Source of the DNA: Aplectana chamaeleonis
Lineage: Eukaryota; Nematoda; Chromadorea; Rhabditida; Cosmocercidae
Assembly (NCBI GenBank): GCA_029168955.1
Contig: JAPDOI010000962.1
Span: forward strand, 182,492 to 246,491
Direction: 5' to 3'
Length of the DNA: 64,000 nucleotides
Both the position numbers and the translations under genes were made by a program. Shown here piece after piece: positions 47,798 through 60,970 of this stretch; positions within the stretch are counted from its first letter, which is position 1, and the number at the start of each line of letters is the position of its first letter. The notes under the pieces are model-generated. The model made no database searches, was not told the DNA's origin, and saw only the letters and a list, made by a program, of their open reading frames with translations.

Positions 47798-48505
47798 CGA
47801 GGTGAGAATCGAAATGTGAAAAAGCGAAAAGCTAGAATTCAAATAAAAAAGAAGAAGCGAGAAATAGAAGCTAAAACAATAAAAAAACTAGAGTCGATTG
47901 AAAGAATCGGGATTTGTACCACAAAAATGTTGGGAAAATGGTGTATTGTAAAATTATATGTAGGAAGGGTACAGTGGCGAAGAAATGACAAGGTTATGTA
48001 TTATGTAGGTGAACTTGAGAAAAATGTAATCTGAGAGAAACGTCGAGGGTTGGAGGTAGACATCCAGGAAAAACTGAAATGTCGGGAGCTTGAACTTGCG
48101 CCTTTCTGGATCCCATTCAACTAATCTACGTAGGTTGGGGTTTGGAGACTATTTTGAGTCAAAACCAGAAATTGAGTTACAATATTAAAAACTAGAAAAA
48201 CATGGCGTCAGCAAACTATGAAAACGGATTGGCAAGAGCAGACTAGCTAACAATTCGAAGGTCGACTTATTGAACTAACAAAACCAGTTAACATTTCAAA
48301 CAACAATTCAAACATTGAATTAAAGAGAATCAAACACTGAATTAAGAAAATCAAACATTGAATTGATTAAACGAGCTGATATTTTATACAACATTTGAAA
48401 GTTTTTGAGAAATTCAAAGAAAAAAATTGAAACAAAAAGCAGCAAAATTGAAATAATAAAGGAAAACGGTTGAAAAATAAACATTGAAACGTAAAAAAAT
48501 GTGAA
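47798..48505. repeat. A-rich block with 21-bp x3 repeat (unit 4)
   Basis: The first two 21-bp copies are separated by 22 bp owing to one extra A near 48324. It carries GATATTTTATAC, shared with unit 2. Extra A bases keep a plus-strand frame of 72 codons open at 47816-48034, closed in the other units, which argues against coding. Confidence 0.78.
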
Positions 48506-48736
48506 AAAGAAACATACTCAGCCTCAATTCATGTCCTCTCTCTTAATCATTTGAACATTCTATGCTCTAAAACGCAGAGGTTTTGTGTGGTCCCTAATTT
48601 TCGCGATTCTGCAAAACTATGTGTTAAAACTAGAAATTTTGTTAATCTGTTGGTTTAATCGTTAGTTGTTTTGTTTCTGTCGTTTTCATATAGGATTTTG
48701 TTGACTATTTTGTTGTGTTTACAGTGAAATTCAAAG

Positions 48737-48752
48737 CGGGAGGGAGGGAGGA
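48737..48752 (+). repeat. G-rich tract GCGGGAGGGAGGGAGG (unit 4)
   Basis: Identical in core to the copies in the other units. Confidence 0.55.
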
Positions 48753-50013
48753 GATTTTATGAAAGATCGAAAATTTTGGTTCTTCTCTGTTTCTTGTCTT
48801 ACATTTCGCTAGAAAATGTTAAACAAATCAGAGACAATTATTGTATTGTAATTCTTAACTCAGACAATCCAAATCCTTTCAAGCAAGATAATCCAAATCC
48901 TTATGTTGTGTTCACATAGGACCCTTGCCCTTCTAGAGATTGTTGGTAGAAGATTGGATGTTACTGAGCGCGGTTGATCTTCGTTAGGTTCATCGTTGGA
49001 GCCTATGGTTTTTTGGACTTGAATGAAGTTAACTAGTGTTGTTTCTGCGGGCGTTCAAGGGGTTTTCATCACGTTTCAGTAATGTCTGAGAGTTGTGGTC
49101 ATTCTAGTTTCGGTTGTTAAAATTCTCTTGGGTTGTCATGTAACGAAACTGTGAATCACTGTTGATGAGTGTTCTTGAATGGCATCAATTACATGTGTAC
49201 TTCTCACCCTCGTGGGAGTTGAACGTTGTCCGACTCGTTATTCCATTCAGAGGGTTAACATCTTGTTCCAATCACATGCGAAAATTGGTCTACCAGTTGG
49301 AGCTTCATCGTAAGAGAGTTTAGTTTCGTAAGTATCGCCTCGTGAATTCCCACAATTGTCTGGAGTTACCGTGCTCATGAACCGTTTTCGAGCGTATCGA
49401 TGTTTTCTGAATGGTGTAAACAGTACACTCTGAGGTTATGTAAACGTGAATCAAGTCTTAGGCTCTTTCCACTGAAGGTCCTGCTAGAATTAAACGATCT
49501 TGTCTTGTTTTGCGGTAAGGTTGAAGCCACTGAACTCGAATCGTATACCTGGCAAATACCTCCTTGATTACGATACACCAAAATTCAGATTGCAGTCTCA
49601 ATCAGTTTTGTGCGGTGATCATATGGCTTATCTTTGTGTTTTAGAGTTACTCGAAAGATATAGCGTGAGTGTGATTTCCATCGCGTAGGATCGTCTACAG
49701 TTTTGAAGATTTCGTGTTATCCGTTGTCAATAAGTTCCTGCACTCATTCCTGGTTCCTTAGGCTGCTTACTACATCAGTTTCGAGTTTTCTTGTGAAGTT
49801 CCAATTGTTTCTCCTTGCAACGCAATCTAGTATAATGAAGGCTTGTGCACAGTCGGTCGCAGCGGCTAAACGCAGCCATCTCGACGCATCGATATTGACA
49901 TACATTGCCTAGTTAGGCGCTGCGCTAGAATACGTAACGTGATTATCTGAAATATCGGTTTCTTAGCGAATGTAGAGGTTTAGCTTGTGTGTTGCGTTCA
50001 CTGCTCGCAAAAA

Positions 50014-50138
50014 ACGTTCTCTGGGGAGAGCAGACGGCTAGGCTCTCTTTGCAGGCTTTGAATACGAGTTAGGATGAGATTGAGAGGATCTCAATAGCTA
50101 CCTTCTTCACTGAAGAGCCTCGGGGTAGCTATATAGTG
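50014..50138. other. Cluster of three hairpins (unit 4)
   Basis: All three stems are unchanged relative to units 1-3. Confidence 0.4.
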
Positions 50139-51074
50139 ATGTGAATTGTGTGGGGTACGGGGCTCTGACAATTCATATCGATACGCATATTTTATAACTC
50201 GAGCCGATTGGATGGCCAAGCTGTCTACCCGGAGTGGCACTCACCTTTTCTTGTGATCGAATGAATTGCTGTGACAGTCGATGTTGCACTTGCCTTTAGG
50301 TGTGTAGGGTTTTCTGCAGGATACGGTTGAGGGATATACTCGTATTCCATAAAGTTGTCGGCCGATTCTGGGTTTATCGGTTTTAGAAAGTTTCAAAGAT
50401 TCATTTCTTGTTTTCTTCAATGCTATGCGAAAGGATGTTGAAAGTGAAGTTAAAAGAAATATTCTGGAAATGAGGTCTGATGGTAATTAGGGTTTTGTGC
50501 AGTGAAGTTAGCATAAATGTGCGAATTTGTGGGTGAGATTTGATAGATTGATAGAAATGTTTGAACTCGTGCTGAGGTTTTGAATCTCCTCAATTCCAAC
50601 TACTTAACTGAACAACTTCATTAACTTGGTGACGATCCACTATGCGAAGACTCGCTTGAATTTCTGCCCTACAAGATTTTCTTCAAAAATACTGGTTTCA
50701 ACTCGTGAGAGGAAATTATTCTGGTTTCATGATATATTTATGTGTGTATGCATGTATGTAAATCAAGATGGAGATGATATTGGTAGTAAATAGCTGTAGA
50801 AGTATGCCTGTAGTCGAGAAATGAGGCATAGTTGAAGGAAAGAAAAGGATGACTCAAGGAGTACTAGCAAAATGGAGTGTTGGTGTACAGAAAAAAAAAT
50901 CGGTAATAAACACTAGTTCAGCGTAGTTTCATGTAAATGGTTTTTCGACCCTTCACTTTGGATCTAATCAGAAACAAATTATGCTGGTTCCATCGAAATG
51001 CTGAATATAGTAACAATTGAGTGCCACATGGTGCTTCAGACAAATGACGACACGGATTTTGATAATTTTCTGTT

Positions 51075-51935
51075 TAAAGCTGTTTTTTCGCTCAAATAAA
51101 CAAAATTGGAGGTGAGGAAGGGCTGGGAAAAAAAGAATTTTTTTGGATTAATTTTAGAAATCGTGCAGTATTGAAAGATAAGTTTTTAGGCTCCTAAAGT
51201 TCCTGAATTGGGCTATAGAAATGGAAGAACCTAAATTGTTCAAATATGGAAGGCTTTGAAGGTTTTTGAACACTTTTGATAGTTGAAGAAAACAATGTTT
51301 AGATGGTATCGTCGGCTGATCGTTCAATTTGCTGCGTTGTGCTGTTTTTTTGTTCAACATAAACGAAGTGGGTGGAGAGGAGGACTTTCAAAAAAACAAC
51401 AAAATTTTTCGTTTGAACATCGCATTGCGGCTTTGAGGTTCTCAAAAGGCTTTCAGGATCTGCAATTTATGAAGTTTACAAAAATGCCCTGAGAATAGAA
51501 TGGAGCTAATATATTTTCGTACACATTGCCTTTTCCTGCGTGATATCGATTTTGCTGTTCAAAACAATCGAAGTGGGTGGAGAGGGCGGACTTTTAAGAA
51601 AAACAGAAAAAAGTTTGTGATGAACATCGCTTCGGGGCTCTAAGATTTTGGAAGGTTTACAGACTCTAAGTTATGAAAGCTTGCAAAAGTACCCTAAAGC
51701 CAGAATGAAGTCAGTCAATGTTTGTTTTCATTGTGTTGCCCTGTGTGATGTCGATTTTTGTGTTTTAGATAAACAAAGCGGGTGGAGAGGGAGGACATTT
51801 ATAAAAAACCAAAAAAATTTTGGCTGAAATGAAAATCAACGATAATAACAGATAACAGTTTTATTTTGCAGCTTTCATGTTTTTAAAAGGTTTTGAACCC
51901 ACAGTTCTCAAAAATACGTAACCTTTAGAATATCC
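51075..51935 (+). repeat. Degenerate ~205-bp tandem repeat with G-rich cores (unit 4)
   Basis: Clear cores at about 51368, 51573 and 51778. The first of these has GTGGGTGGAGAGGAGG, one G shorter than in units 1-3. Confidence 0.78.
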
Positions 51936-53112
51936 GAGTTTGCAGGGCTTTACAGACCATACTACAATGCGAGATTACGCGGAAATACCGAGGGGTAATT
52001 CATGGTCCTAGAGGTTTTTTAGCGAATACAGATTTAGCCGTGAAATCTCCTAGGTTGTGGAATCCCATCGAAGGTTGCGAGCAATTACAGGATAATTGTA
52101 GGGTTAGTTGCTTTGATCTTGCTTTCTGTAGCGTGTGCGTATATTACTCACGGGTTTTCAGATGTTGGTGTGATGTCAGAAGTGTCTAGGGATGATGGTT
52201 GTTCTCCTGTCAGGGTTTTCGTTCGGGTAGCTAGGAAGTTGTGATGTTGGGCCGTGTCAGATTTCAAAGTGCATGAGTACAGCGCGGAATTCGGATGCTT
52301 TTCCTGTGTTGGATGCAAGGTAGGTATCCCTTTTGCAATAGTATAGAGAATGTTTTCAATGACTGGAGGGGTAGAGCGTTCACTCTATATTGTATTTGAA
52401 AAGCATTCAAACTTTCAGGTCTGGTGTGGTGTTGTTAACACATTGATAAAGTTAAGTCATGGGTGAATGGAAGAGTCGAGCTAAGAGAGGTGTTGTGGTC
52501 AACTGGGAAACTTCATATGGAATATCATGGAATGTGCACCTTTCGGATTATAATGACGTTTGTCCAGCTGTGATGTGCCACGGGGGTATGAATGTGTTCG
52601 AGGAAAAAAGAGGATACTAAGGAACTTTACAGTTTGGATAGTCTCTAATGCTGCTATGCCTTTTGCTACTTTCAGGTGTTTATTCATTAGTCTTTGAAAT
52701 CTCTTGAAAGGGACATTTATATTCTTGTTTTGACACGTTTTGTTTTGACATTCTTTCATTTATTATATTCTTGATAATTTTGCAGACATCATTTTTGTGT
52801 GTTTTTGATCTTTTTTTGCTCAAGACAGTAAAGTGTTCGTTTTTTGGTATGATTTTGTTATGTTGCGTTTTCGGTGAGTTTCACAGACTAGGAACGGAGA
52901 AAGCAGCGCAATTGTTTGTAAACAGGTGGAAAAACAGGAAATCATGTGTGGCTCTGAGGTACTCGGTTTTTAATAATACGTTTATCGCCTACTGTATAAT
53001 AGAAACAATTCAGTGATTGGAGTTCTCGGGATACACCGATATTAAACAGTTTCAGAAGAAGCCTTTAGTTTCAGAAGAAGTCCCTAAAGTTGGAGCGTTC
53101 GTAAGTTCCTTT
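51936..53112. other. Array-proximal spacer segment (unit 4)
   Basis: The AGTTTCAGAAGAAG pair is at 53048-53080. Indels at about 52178, 52454, 52541, 52583, 52607 and 52695 separate it from units 1-3, most of them in homopolymers. They disrupt the 101-codon minus-strand frame present there. No gene is supported. Confidence 0.5.
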
Positions 53113-55419
53113 GCTGCACCATCCAAATGGGTTTCAAACTGAACGGATTTAGCCTCTACACAGGGGTTTTCCTCCCCGGAGAGACGACGCAGCCGCAGGC
53201 TGCACCATCCAAATAGGTTTCAAACTGGACGGACATAGCATCTACACAGGGGTTTTCCTCCTCTGAGCGGTAATAGGTTTCAAACCGAACGGATTTAGCC
53301 TCTACACAGGGTTTTCCTCCCCGGAGAGACGACGCAGCCGCAGGCTGCACCATCCAAATAGGTTTCAAACTGGACGGACATAGCATCTACACAGGGGTTT
53401 TCCTCCTCTGAGCGGTAATAGGTTTCAAACCGAACGGATTTAGCCTCTACACAGGGTTTTCCTCCCCGGAGAGACGACGCAGCCGCAGGCTGCACCATCC
53501 AAATAGGTTTCAAACTGGACGGACATAGCATCTACACAGGGGTTTTCCTCCTCTGAGCGGTACTAGGTTTCAAACTTAACGGATTCAGCCTCTACACAGG
53601 GGTTTTCCTCCCCGGAGAGACGGCGCAGCCGCAGGCTGCACCATCCAAATAGGTTTCAAACTGGACGGACATAGCATCTACACAGGGGTTTTCCTCCTCT
53701 GAGCGGTAATAGGTTTCAAACTGAACGGATTTAGCCTCTACAAAGGGGTTTTCCTCCCCGGAGAGACGGCGCAGCCGCAGGCTGCACCATCCAAATAGGT
53801 TTCAAACTGGACGGACATAGCATCTACACAGGGGTTTTCCTCCTCTGAGCGGTACTAGGTTTCAAACTGAACGGATTTAGCCTCTACAAAGGGGTTTTCC
53901 TCCCCGGAGAGACGGCGCAGCCGCAGGCTGCACCATCCAAATAGGTTTCAAACTGGACGGACATAGCATCTACACAGGGGTTTTCCTCCTCTGAGCGGTA
54001 ATAGGTTTCAAACTGAACTGATTTAGCCTCTACAAAGGGGTTTTCCTCCCCGGAGAGACGGCGCAGCCGCAGGCTGCACCATCCAAATAGGTTTCAAACT
54101 GGACGGACATAGCATCTACACAGGGGTTTTCCTCCTCTGAGCGGTAATAGGTTTCAAACTGAACTGATTTAGCCTCTACAAAGGGGTTTTCCTCCCCGGA
54201 GAGACGGCGCAGCCGCAGGCTGCACCATCCAAATAGGTTTCAAACTGGACGGACATAGCATCTACACAGGGGTTTTCCTCCTCTGAGCGGTACTAGGTTT
54301 CAAACTGAACGGATTTAGCCTCTACAAAGGGGTTTTCCTCCCCGGAGAGACGGCGCAGCCGCAGGCTGCACCATCCAAATAGGTTTCAAACTGGACGGAC
54401 ATAGCATCTACACAGGGGTTTTCCTCCTCTGAGCGGTACTAGGTTTCAAACTGAACGGATTTAGCCTCTACAAAGGGGTTTTCCTCCCCGGAGAGACGGC
54501 GCAGCCGCAGGCTGCACCATCCAAATAGGTTTCAAACTGGACGGACATAGCATCTACACAGGGGTTTTCCTCCTCTGAGCGGTAATAGGTCTCAAACTGA
54601 ACTGATTTAGCCTCTACACAGGGGTTTTTCTCCCCGGAGAGACGGCGCAGCCGCAGGCTGCACTATCCAAATAGGTTTCAAACTGGACGGACATAGCATC
54701 TACACAGGGGTTTTCCTCCTCTGAGCGGTAATAGGTTTCAAACCGAACGGATTCAGCCTCTACACAGGGGTTTTCCTCCCCGGAGAGACGGCGCAGCCGC
54801 AGGCTGCACTATCCAAATAGGTTTCAAACTGGACGGACATAGCATCTACACAGGGGTTTTCCTCCTCTGAGCGGTACTAGGTTTCAAACTGAACGGATTC
54901 AGCCTCTACACAGGGGTTTTCCTCCCCGGAGAGACGGCGCAGCCGCAGGCTGCACCATCCAAATAGGTTTCAAACTGGACGGACATAGCATCTACACAGG
55001 GGTTTTCCTCCTCTGAGCGGTAATAGGTTTCAAACCGAACGGATTTAGCCTCTACAAAGGGGTTTTCCTCCCCGGAGAGACGGCGCAGCCGCAGGCTGCA
55101 CCATCCAAATAGGTTTCAAACTGGACGGACATAGCATCTACACAGGGGTTTTCCTCCTCTGAGCGGTACTAGGTTTCAAACTGGACGGACATAGCCTCTA
55201 CACAGGGGTTTTCCTCCCCGGAGAGACGGCGCAGCCGCAGGCTGCACCATCCAAATAGGTTTCAAACTGGACGGACATAGCATCTACACAGGGGTTTTCC
55301 TCCTCTGAGCGGTACCAGGTTTCAAACTGAACGGATTCAGCCTCTACACAGGGGTTTTCCTCCCCGGAGAGACGGCGCAGCCGCAGGCTGCACCATCCAA
55401 ATAGGTTTCAAACTGGACG
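53113..55419. repeat. Minisatellite array A4, about 16 units
   Basis: The cleanest array: most units are exactly 146 bp. For example, successive hairpin starts at 54063 and 54209 are 146 bp apart. It begins with the CCAAATGGG half-unit B and ends with the GGACGGACATAGCC and GGTACCAGG pair. GACGACGC hairpin-lead variants are confined to its first three units. Confidence 0.97.
54063..54208. repeat. Representative 146-bp minisatellite unit
   Basis: One clean unit, given as the type example. It runs from the hairpin GCAGCCGCAGGCTGC, through CACCATCCAAATAGG, half-unit A, GAGCGGTAATAGG and half-unit B, to CCCCGGAGAGACGGC. The two half-units share AATAGGTTTCAAACTG, the spaced words ACGGA, TAGC and TCTAC, and GGGGTTTTCCTCC. 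Half A spans about 60 bp and half B about 86 bp, the surplus being the hairpin segment. By hand count the consensus unit is about 53% G+C, clearly richer than the spacers. Confidence 0.93.
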
Positions 55420-55736
55420 AACAGTTGAGAGTAAAAAACATTGAAATCTATAGGTTGAAAGGTATGAAAGAGAACGAGTTAAGTTGGAAAAAAGTCGGAA
55501 AACGCAAAAGAAATTAGAAAAAATCATCAATTGAAATTTGAAAGTTGAGAATTTGAGGGAGAATGTCAAGGTAGTAGGTAGGAGAAGTCTCTGAAACCCC
55601 ACTACTTTCGTAAACGGTAAAGGCTAACTTTGGTAAGGGCTTATTTGATGAGAGAAGAAAGGTGTGTAGGAAAGGAAAAGAAAAGTGTGTAGGAAAAGAA
55701 CCAAAATTCGTCTTTGTGCTAATCAAATCCAAAAGG
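55420..55736 (+). repeat. 310-bp direct duplication, copy a (unit 5)
   Basis: Shares GAAATCTATAGG and GGTAGTAGG with unit 2, unlike units 3 and 4. Confidence 0.9.
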
Positions 55737-56136
55737 TGTCCCGATAAAATGAGCTCGCGCAGTTTATTGAAAAATCAATCAAAACCTCAATTCGAAAAAG
55801 TTCCTTAAAACCAAAGCGTTCCTAATACCCTTCTAATACTTCATTACTCGTAAAGCTCGCATTGAAAATCTCAAATTCTGTCGCGTCTAAAAATCCTAAG
55901 CTTCCATTTCATTCAGAATCAAAAGCCATGTTCTACTTCACATTCCTGTAAATCCTGCAATCCTCAGATATGTGATCCAAATCCGAATCCTAAACATCCC
56001 AAGCTGTCTTGCTCAAAATCTCCTAGCCCGATTCCAAGTAGAAAGTGCTCGAAATCGTAACATCCTTGAAATGATCGGACTTGATGTAGGACCTGAAATC
56101 GCTCGCAATCCTCAAAATGTTGGGAAAGGTTAAGAA

Positions 56137-56428
56137 AACAGTTGAGAGTAAAAAACATTGAAATCCTTAGGTCGAAGAGTTCGAAAGAGAATATCTAGCT
56201 AAGTTAGAAAACGAAAAAGAAATTTCATTGAAATTTGAAAGTTGAAAATTTGATGAGGGAGAAAGTCTGGCTAGGTAGGAGAAGTCGCTGAAACCCCACT
56301 ACTTTCGTGAACTGTAAAGGCTAACTTTGGTAAGGGCTAAATTGATGAGAGAAGAAAGGTTTGTAGGAAAGGAAAGTGTGTAGGAAACGAACCGAAATTC
56401 GTCTTTGTACTAATCAAACCTAAAAAAG
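56137..56428 (+). repeat. 310-bp direct duplication, copy b (unit 5)
   Basis: Short form with GAGTTCGAAAGAGAATATC, close to units 3 and 4. Confidence 0.9.
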
Positions 56429-56469
56429 AAGAAAGCTGCAATACGAAACTGTCTTCATTAAAATGCAAC

Positions 56470-56485
56470 GTGGGTGGGTGGGAGG
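56470..56485 (+). repeat. G-rich tract GTGGGTGGGTGGGAGG (unit 5)
   Basis: Core identical to units 2-4. Confidence 0.55.
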
Positions 56486-57530
56486 ACGTTGTTATTAACC
56501 GCCAACAAATTTTTTTTTGCAGACTGCTTTCACTGCTGGCCAGGTTCGTGATCCGTTCTAGGAAAATTCTCTTCAGAAAAGATTTCATTAGAATTTGCAC
56601 TGGTTTAATAATTTGCTCAAAACGTTAAATATTCATCTCCAGAGGTAGAAATTTTCGAGGATAGTCCAATTGCAGCTGTTTTCATCACCTTCCGCTTCCT
56701 TGAACTCTGTTCTCTTCAACAATATGTCATCCTATCAATACATCGAATTGCTCGGCTTGGGTTTGAGGGTAGTTTTGGTATAACCCATTTTGGTATTTCT
56801 TCTAGGATAAACGGCGTGCTAATGTTTTCCGTATACATTTTTATTCTTTGGTGCTTATCGGTTCGTCAAAACGTCAGGAATGTGTTCTGATTCCAATTTT
56901 GCATTCCGCATAAGATTCGCTGGATAACAACTGGTTAATGTACGTATAGTCTCACAGAGTTGGTGGTTGTAGGGTGTTAACTTTGCCTTCATCCCCTTCG
57001 TTCAAGTCTTTAGGTTGTGCTCTGTTGTCTGAATGATCTAAGGGATCTCTCGTTTTAATGGGGTCCAGAGATTTGCTCTTTAGTCCCTTAATGCGTGTAA
57101 ACATAAGCCTGGTTTTTTGCTTTGGTCAGCTCTTTAACCCCAGTTTCTGAGGTTCGTTTTGTTTTCCATGGGTAATCATAGTAGGGTTTGTGGCTCGCTA
57201 AAATTGCTACAATGAATGTTCTCATTTAATTCGTCTATTCTCATCAACTTGATCAGAAATTGGTTTTTGCGGAAACGTCAGTTTTCGTTCTCGGTTATGC
57301 AGCACAGGTTTATGAGAAATGTCCTGGTTTCGTTCAATTGAGCAACTTTCACCCGTTTAGGTTCTCATCTTCGGTGAATTTTCCCCTTTTAGGTGTTTCC
57401 TGGAGTTGATTTCTTCGTTTGAAAAATGGTTGGATGGCTTCTTAAGATTTGCTGTTTTTTAGAGGTTGAATACCCAGTTTCAAATTTTCACCCTTGTTAC
57501 AGTGGTTACGGTCAATCTGTCTACTGTGTT

Positions 57531-57608
57531 CTTTCTTTATTAGGGGGTTTTTAGGGTTTCCGGTCATGCCTTTCTTTATTAGGGGGTTTTTAGGGTTTCC
57601 GGTCATGC
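57531..57608. repeat. 39-bp tandem duplication with telo-box-like sequence (unit 5)
   Basis: Copies at 57531-57569 and 57570-57608, again perfect. Confidence 0.92.
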
Positions 57609-57818
57609 TTTTTCAGAGCTGGAAGTCTTGTCTAATGAAAGATCTGTTTGGTTGATACCACTTTTTGTGCTTCACTCACCAAATTGTTTCTTAAAAAAAT
57701 CTTTCCCTAATTTTTAAGAATCTCAAAAATTGTACGCGCTTGTTAGTTGTTATATTTTGTCTGTTCATATTCGTTTTTGGTCTGTCATTTGTTGTTGTTT
57801 TTAGTGACAAAATTAAAG

Positions 57819-57834
57819 CGGGAGGGAGGGAGGA
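57819..57834 (+). repeat. G-rich tract GCGGGAGGGAGGGAGG (unit 5)
   Basis: Regular form, as in unit 4. Confidence 0.55.
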
Positions 57835-58748
57835 ATTTTCTCAAAAAAAAAACCAAAAAAATTTGTTCTTTCCTGTGCGTTTCGTTTCCTGAGCGATTTT
57901 CGTTTTCCATTTTGCTGCGTTTAGCATCAAAATTGTTGATTGCTCTGTGGTGTTTTGCGAATGTAGTAAATACGAATTTTGTCCCAATGAGTTCTTATGC
58001 ATCGTAGCCTTTTTCGAGGTCGGTCGTCTAATATTCGTTGTTTCATGGGGTTTGAAGTGAATTTGAATGTGATCTGCGAATCTGAATCTCATCTTTGCAC
58101 TGCTAGATGTTGTTGCGTACGGGTGGTTGATTGTTATACTATCAGGGAGTTGCCTTAGTTTTCCCGTAGTCCTAATAATGTGCGAAAGTGTGCTTCAGAA
58201 CCTTCGTTCCGTTAGTTCACAAGATATCGAGAGGGATCGTCACTTTTCTAACTTCACTTACTTCTTGGAAGCTTGGAAATGGGTATTGGCACGAGTGTGT
58301 TGTCGGAAAGGGCGTTATTCTATCCCAAGAAGTTGTTTGCATTTGTTTGTAAGCATTAAATAGGCTACTAAATGGCATTAACCAAATTATTAGTGTATTA
58401 GGTCATCCTTATTGTTAAAATTTTACAGAAAAAGACGCTGGGTTTCAGCTATTGTGCGCTTTGCAAAGTATCATTTGCTCTGATTTCATCTAATTCATAA
58501 TAATGCGTGTAAATGAGAGGATAATGTGCTATAGAAAAGGATTATTTATTGTAGAACTCTTCCTCCTTCATTACCAAATCGGTTTAAACATACTTGATGA
58601 TATGGTTTCACATCAATCAATATCAGAGAAAAAAACCTGCATATGAAGAGAAAAATTGTCGGTAATATCGAAAAATAAATTATTTTAGTGTAGGTGTGTA
58701 TACATTTGTAGCTCAATGGAAGTTGAAGGCTAAAGTGGCCAGAGAGGT

Positions 58749-59465
58749 CGAGGTGAGAATCGAAATGTGAAAAAGCGAAAAGCTAGAATTCAAATAAAAA
58801 AAGAAGAAGCGAGAAATAGAAGCTAAAACAATAAAAAACTAGAGTCGATTGAAAGAATCGGGATTTGTACCACAAAAATGTTGGGAAAATGGTGTATTGT
58901 AAAATTATATGTAGGAAGGGTACAGTGGCCAAGAAATGACAAGGTTATGTATTATTTAGGTGAACTTGAGAAAAATGTAATCTGAGAGAAACGTCGAGGG
59001 TTGGAGTGTAGACATCCAGGAAAACTGGAAATGTCGGGAGCTTGAACTTGCGCCTTTCTGGATCCCATTCAACTAATCTACGTAGGTTGGGGTTTGGAGA
59101 CTATTTTGAGTCAAAACCAGAAATTGAGTTACAATATTAAAAACTAGAAAAACATGGCGTCAGCAAACTATGAAAACGGATTGGCAAGAGCAGACTAGCT
59201 AACAATTCGAAGGTCGACTTATTGAACTAACAAAACCAGGTAACATTTCAAACAACAATTCAAACATTGAATTAAGAGAATCAAACACTGAATTAAGAAA
59301 ATCAAACATTGAATTAATTAAACCAGCTGATATTTAATACAACATTTGAAAGTTTTTGAGAAGTTCAAAGAAAAAAATTGAAACAAAAAGCAGCGAAATT
59401 GAAATAATAAAGGAAAACGGTTGAAAAATAAACATTGAAACGTAAAAAAATGTGAAAAAGAGACA
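58749..59465. repeat. A-rich block with 21-bp x3 repeat (unit 5)
   Basis: The 21-bp copies begin (CAAACA) at 59261, 59282 and 59303. It carries GATATTTAATAC and AGCAGCGAAATTG, as in unit 3. Confidence 0.8.
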
Positions 59466-59689
59466 TACTCAGCCTCAATTCATGTCCTCTCTCTTAATCA
59501 TTTGAACATTCTATGCTCTAAAACGCAGAGGTTTTGTGTGGTCCCTAATTTTCGCGATTCTGCAAAACTATGTGTTAAAACTAGAAATTTTGTTAATCTG
59601 TTGGTTTAATCGTTAGATTGTTTTTTGTTTCTGTCGTTTTCATATAGGATTTTGTTGACTATTTTGTTGTGTTTACAGTGAAATTCAAA

Positions 59690-59705
59690 GCGGGAGGGAG
59701 GGAGG
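59690..59705 (+). repeat. G-rich tract GCGGGAGGGAGGGAGG (unit 5)
   Basis: Core unchanged, although small insertions begin nearby (about 59615-59630). Confidence 0.55.
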
Positions 59706-60970
59706 AGATTTTATGAAAGATCGAAAATTTTGGTTTCTTCTCTGTTTCTTGTCTTACATTTCGCTAGAAAATGTTAAACAAATCAGAGACAATTATTGTA
59801 TTGTAATTCTTAACTCCAGACAATCCAAATCCTTTCAAGCAAAGATAATCCAAATCCTTATGTTGTGTTCACATAGGACCCTTGCCCTTCTAGAGATTGT
59901 TGGTAGAAGATTGGATGTTACTGAGCGCGGTTGATCTTCGTTAGGTTCATCGTTGGAGCCTATGGTTTTTGGACTTGAATGAAGTTAACCAGTGTTGTTT
60001 CTGCGGGCGTTCAAGGGTTTTCATCACGTTTCAGTAATGTCTGAGAGTTGTGGTCATTCTAGTTTCGGTTGTTAAAATTCTCTTGGGTTGTCATGTAACG
60101 AAACTGTGAATCACTGTTGATGAGTGTTCTTGAATGGCATCAATTACATGTGTACTTCTCACCCTCGTGGAAGTTGAACGTTGTCCGACTCGTTATTCCA
60201 TTCAGAGGGTTAACATCTTGTTCCAATCACATGCGAAAATTGGTCTACCAGTTGGAGCTTCATCGTAAGAGAGTTTAGTTTCGTAAGTATCGCCTCGTGA
60301 ATTCCCACAATTGTCTGGAGTTACCGTGCTCATGAACCGTTTTCGAGCGTATCGATGTTTTCTGAATGGTGTAAACAGTACACTCTGAGGTTATGTAAAC
60401 GTGAATCAAGTCTTAGGCTCTTTCCACTGAAGGTTCTGCTAGAATTAAACGATCTTGTCTTGTTTTGCGGTTAGGTTGAAGCCACTGAACTCGAATCGTA
60501 TACCTGGCAAATACCTCCTTGATTACGATACACCAAAATTCAGATTGCAGTCTCAATCAGTTTTGTGCGGTGATCATATGGCTTATCTTTGTGTTTTAGA
60601 GTTACTCGAAAGATATAGCGTGAGTGTGATTTCCATCGCGTAGGATCGTCTACAGTTTTGAAGATTTCGTGTTATCCGTTGTCAATAAGTTCCTGCACTC
60701 ATTCCTGGTTCCTTAGGCTGCTTACTACATCAGTTTCGACTTTTCTTGTGAAGTTCCAATTGTTTCTCCTTGCAACGCAATCTAGTATAATGAAGGCTTG
60801 TGCACAGTCGGTCGCAGCGGCTAAACGCAGCCATCTCGACGCATCGATATTGACATACATTGCTTCCAGTTAGGCGCTGCGCCAGAATACGTAACGTGAT
60901 TATCTGAAATATCGGTTTCTTAGCGAATGTAGAGGTTTAGCTTGTGTGTTGCGTTCACTGCTCGCAAAAA

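Larger units (their letters stand above)
44481..55419. repeat. Macro-repeat unit 4 (complete spacer plus array)
   Basis: Spacer 44481-53112 (8,632 bp) and array 53113-55419 (2,307 bp, the shortest intact array). Single-base homopolymer changes cluster at about 52170-52700. They break an open frame that is intact in units 1-3, which argues against that frame being a gene or against the base calls there. Elsewhere the spacer follows unit 2 or unit 3 depending on position. Confidence 0.95.
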
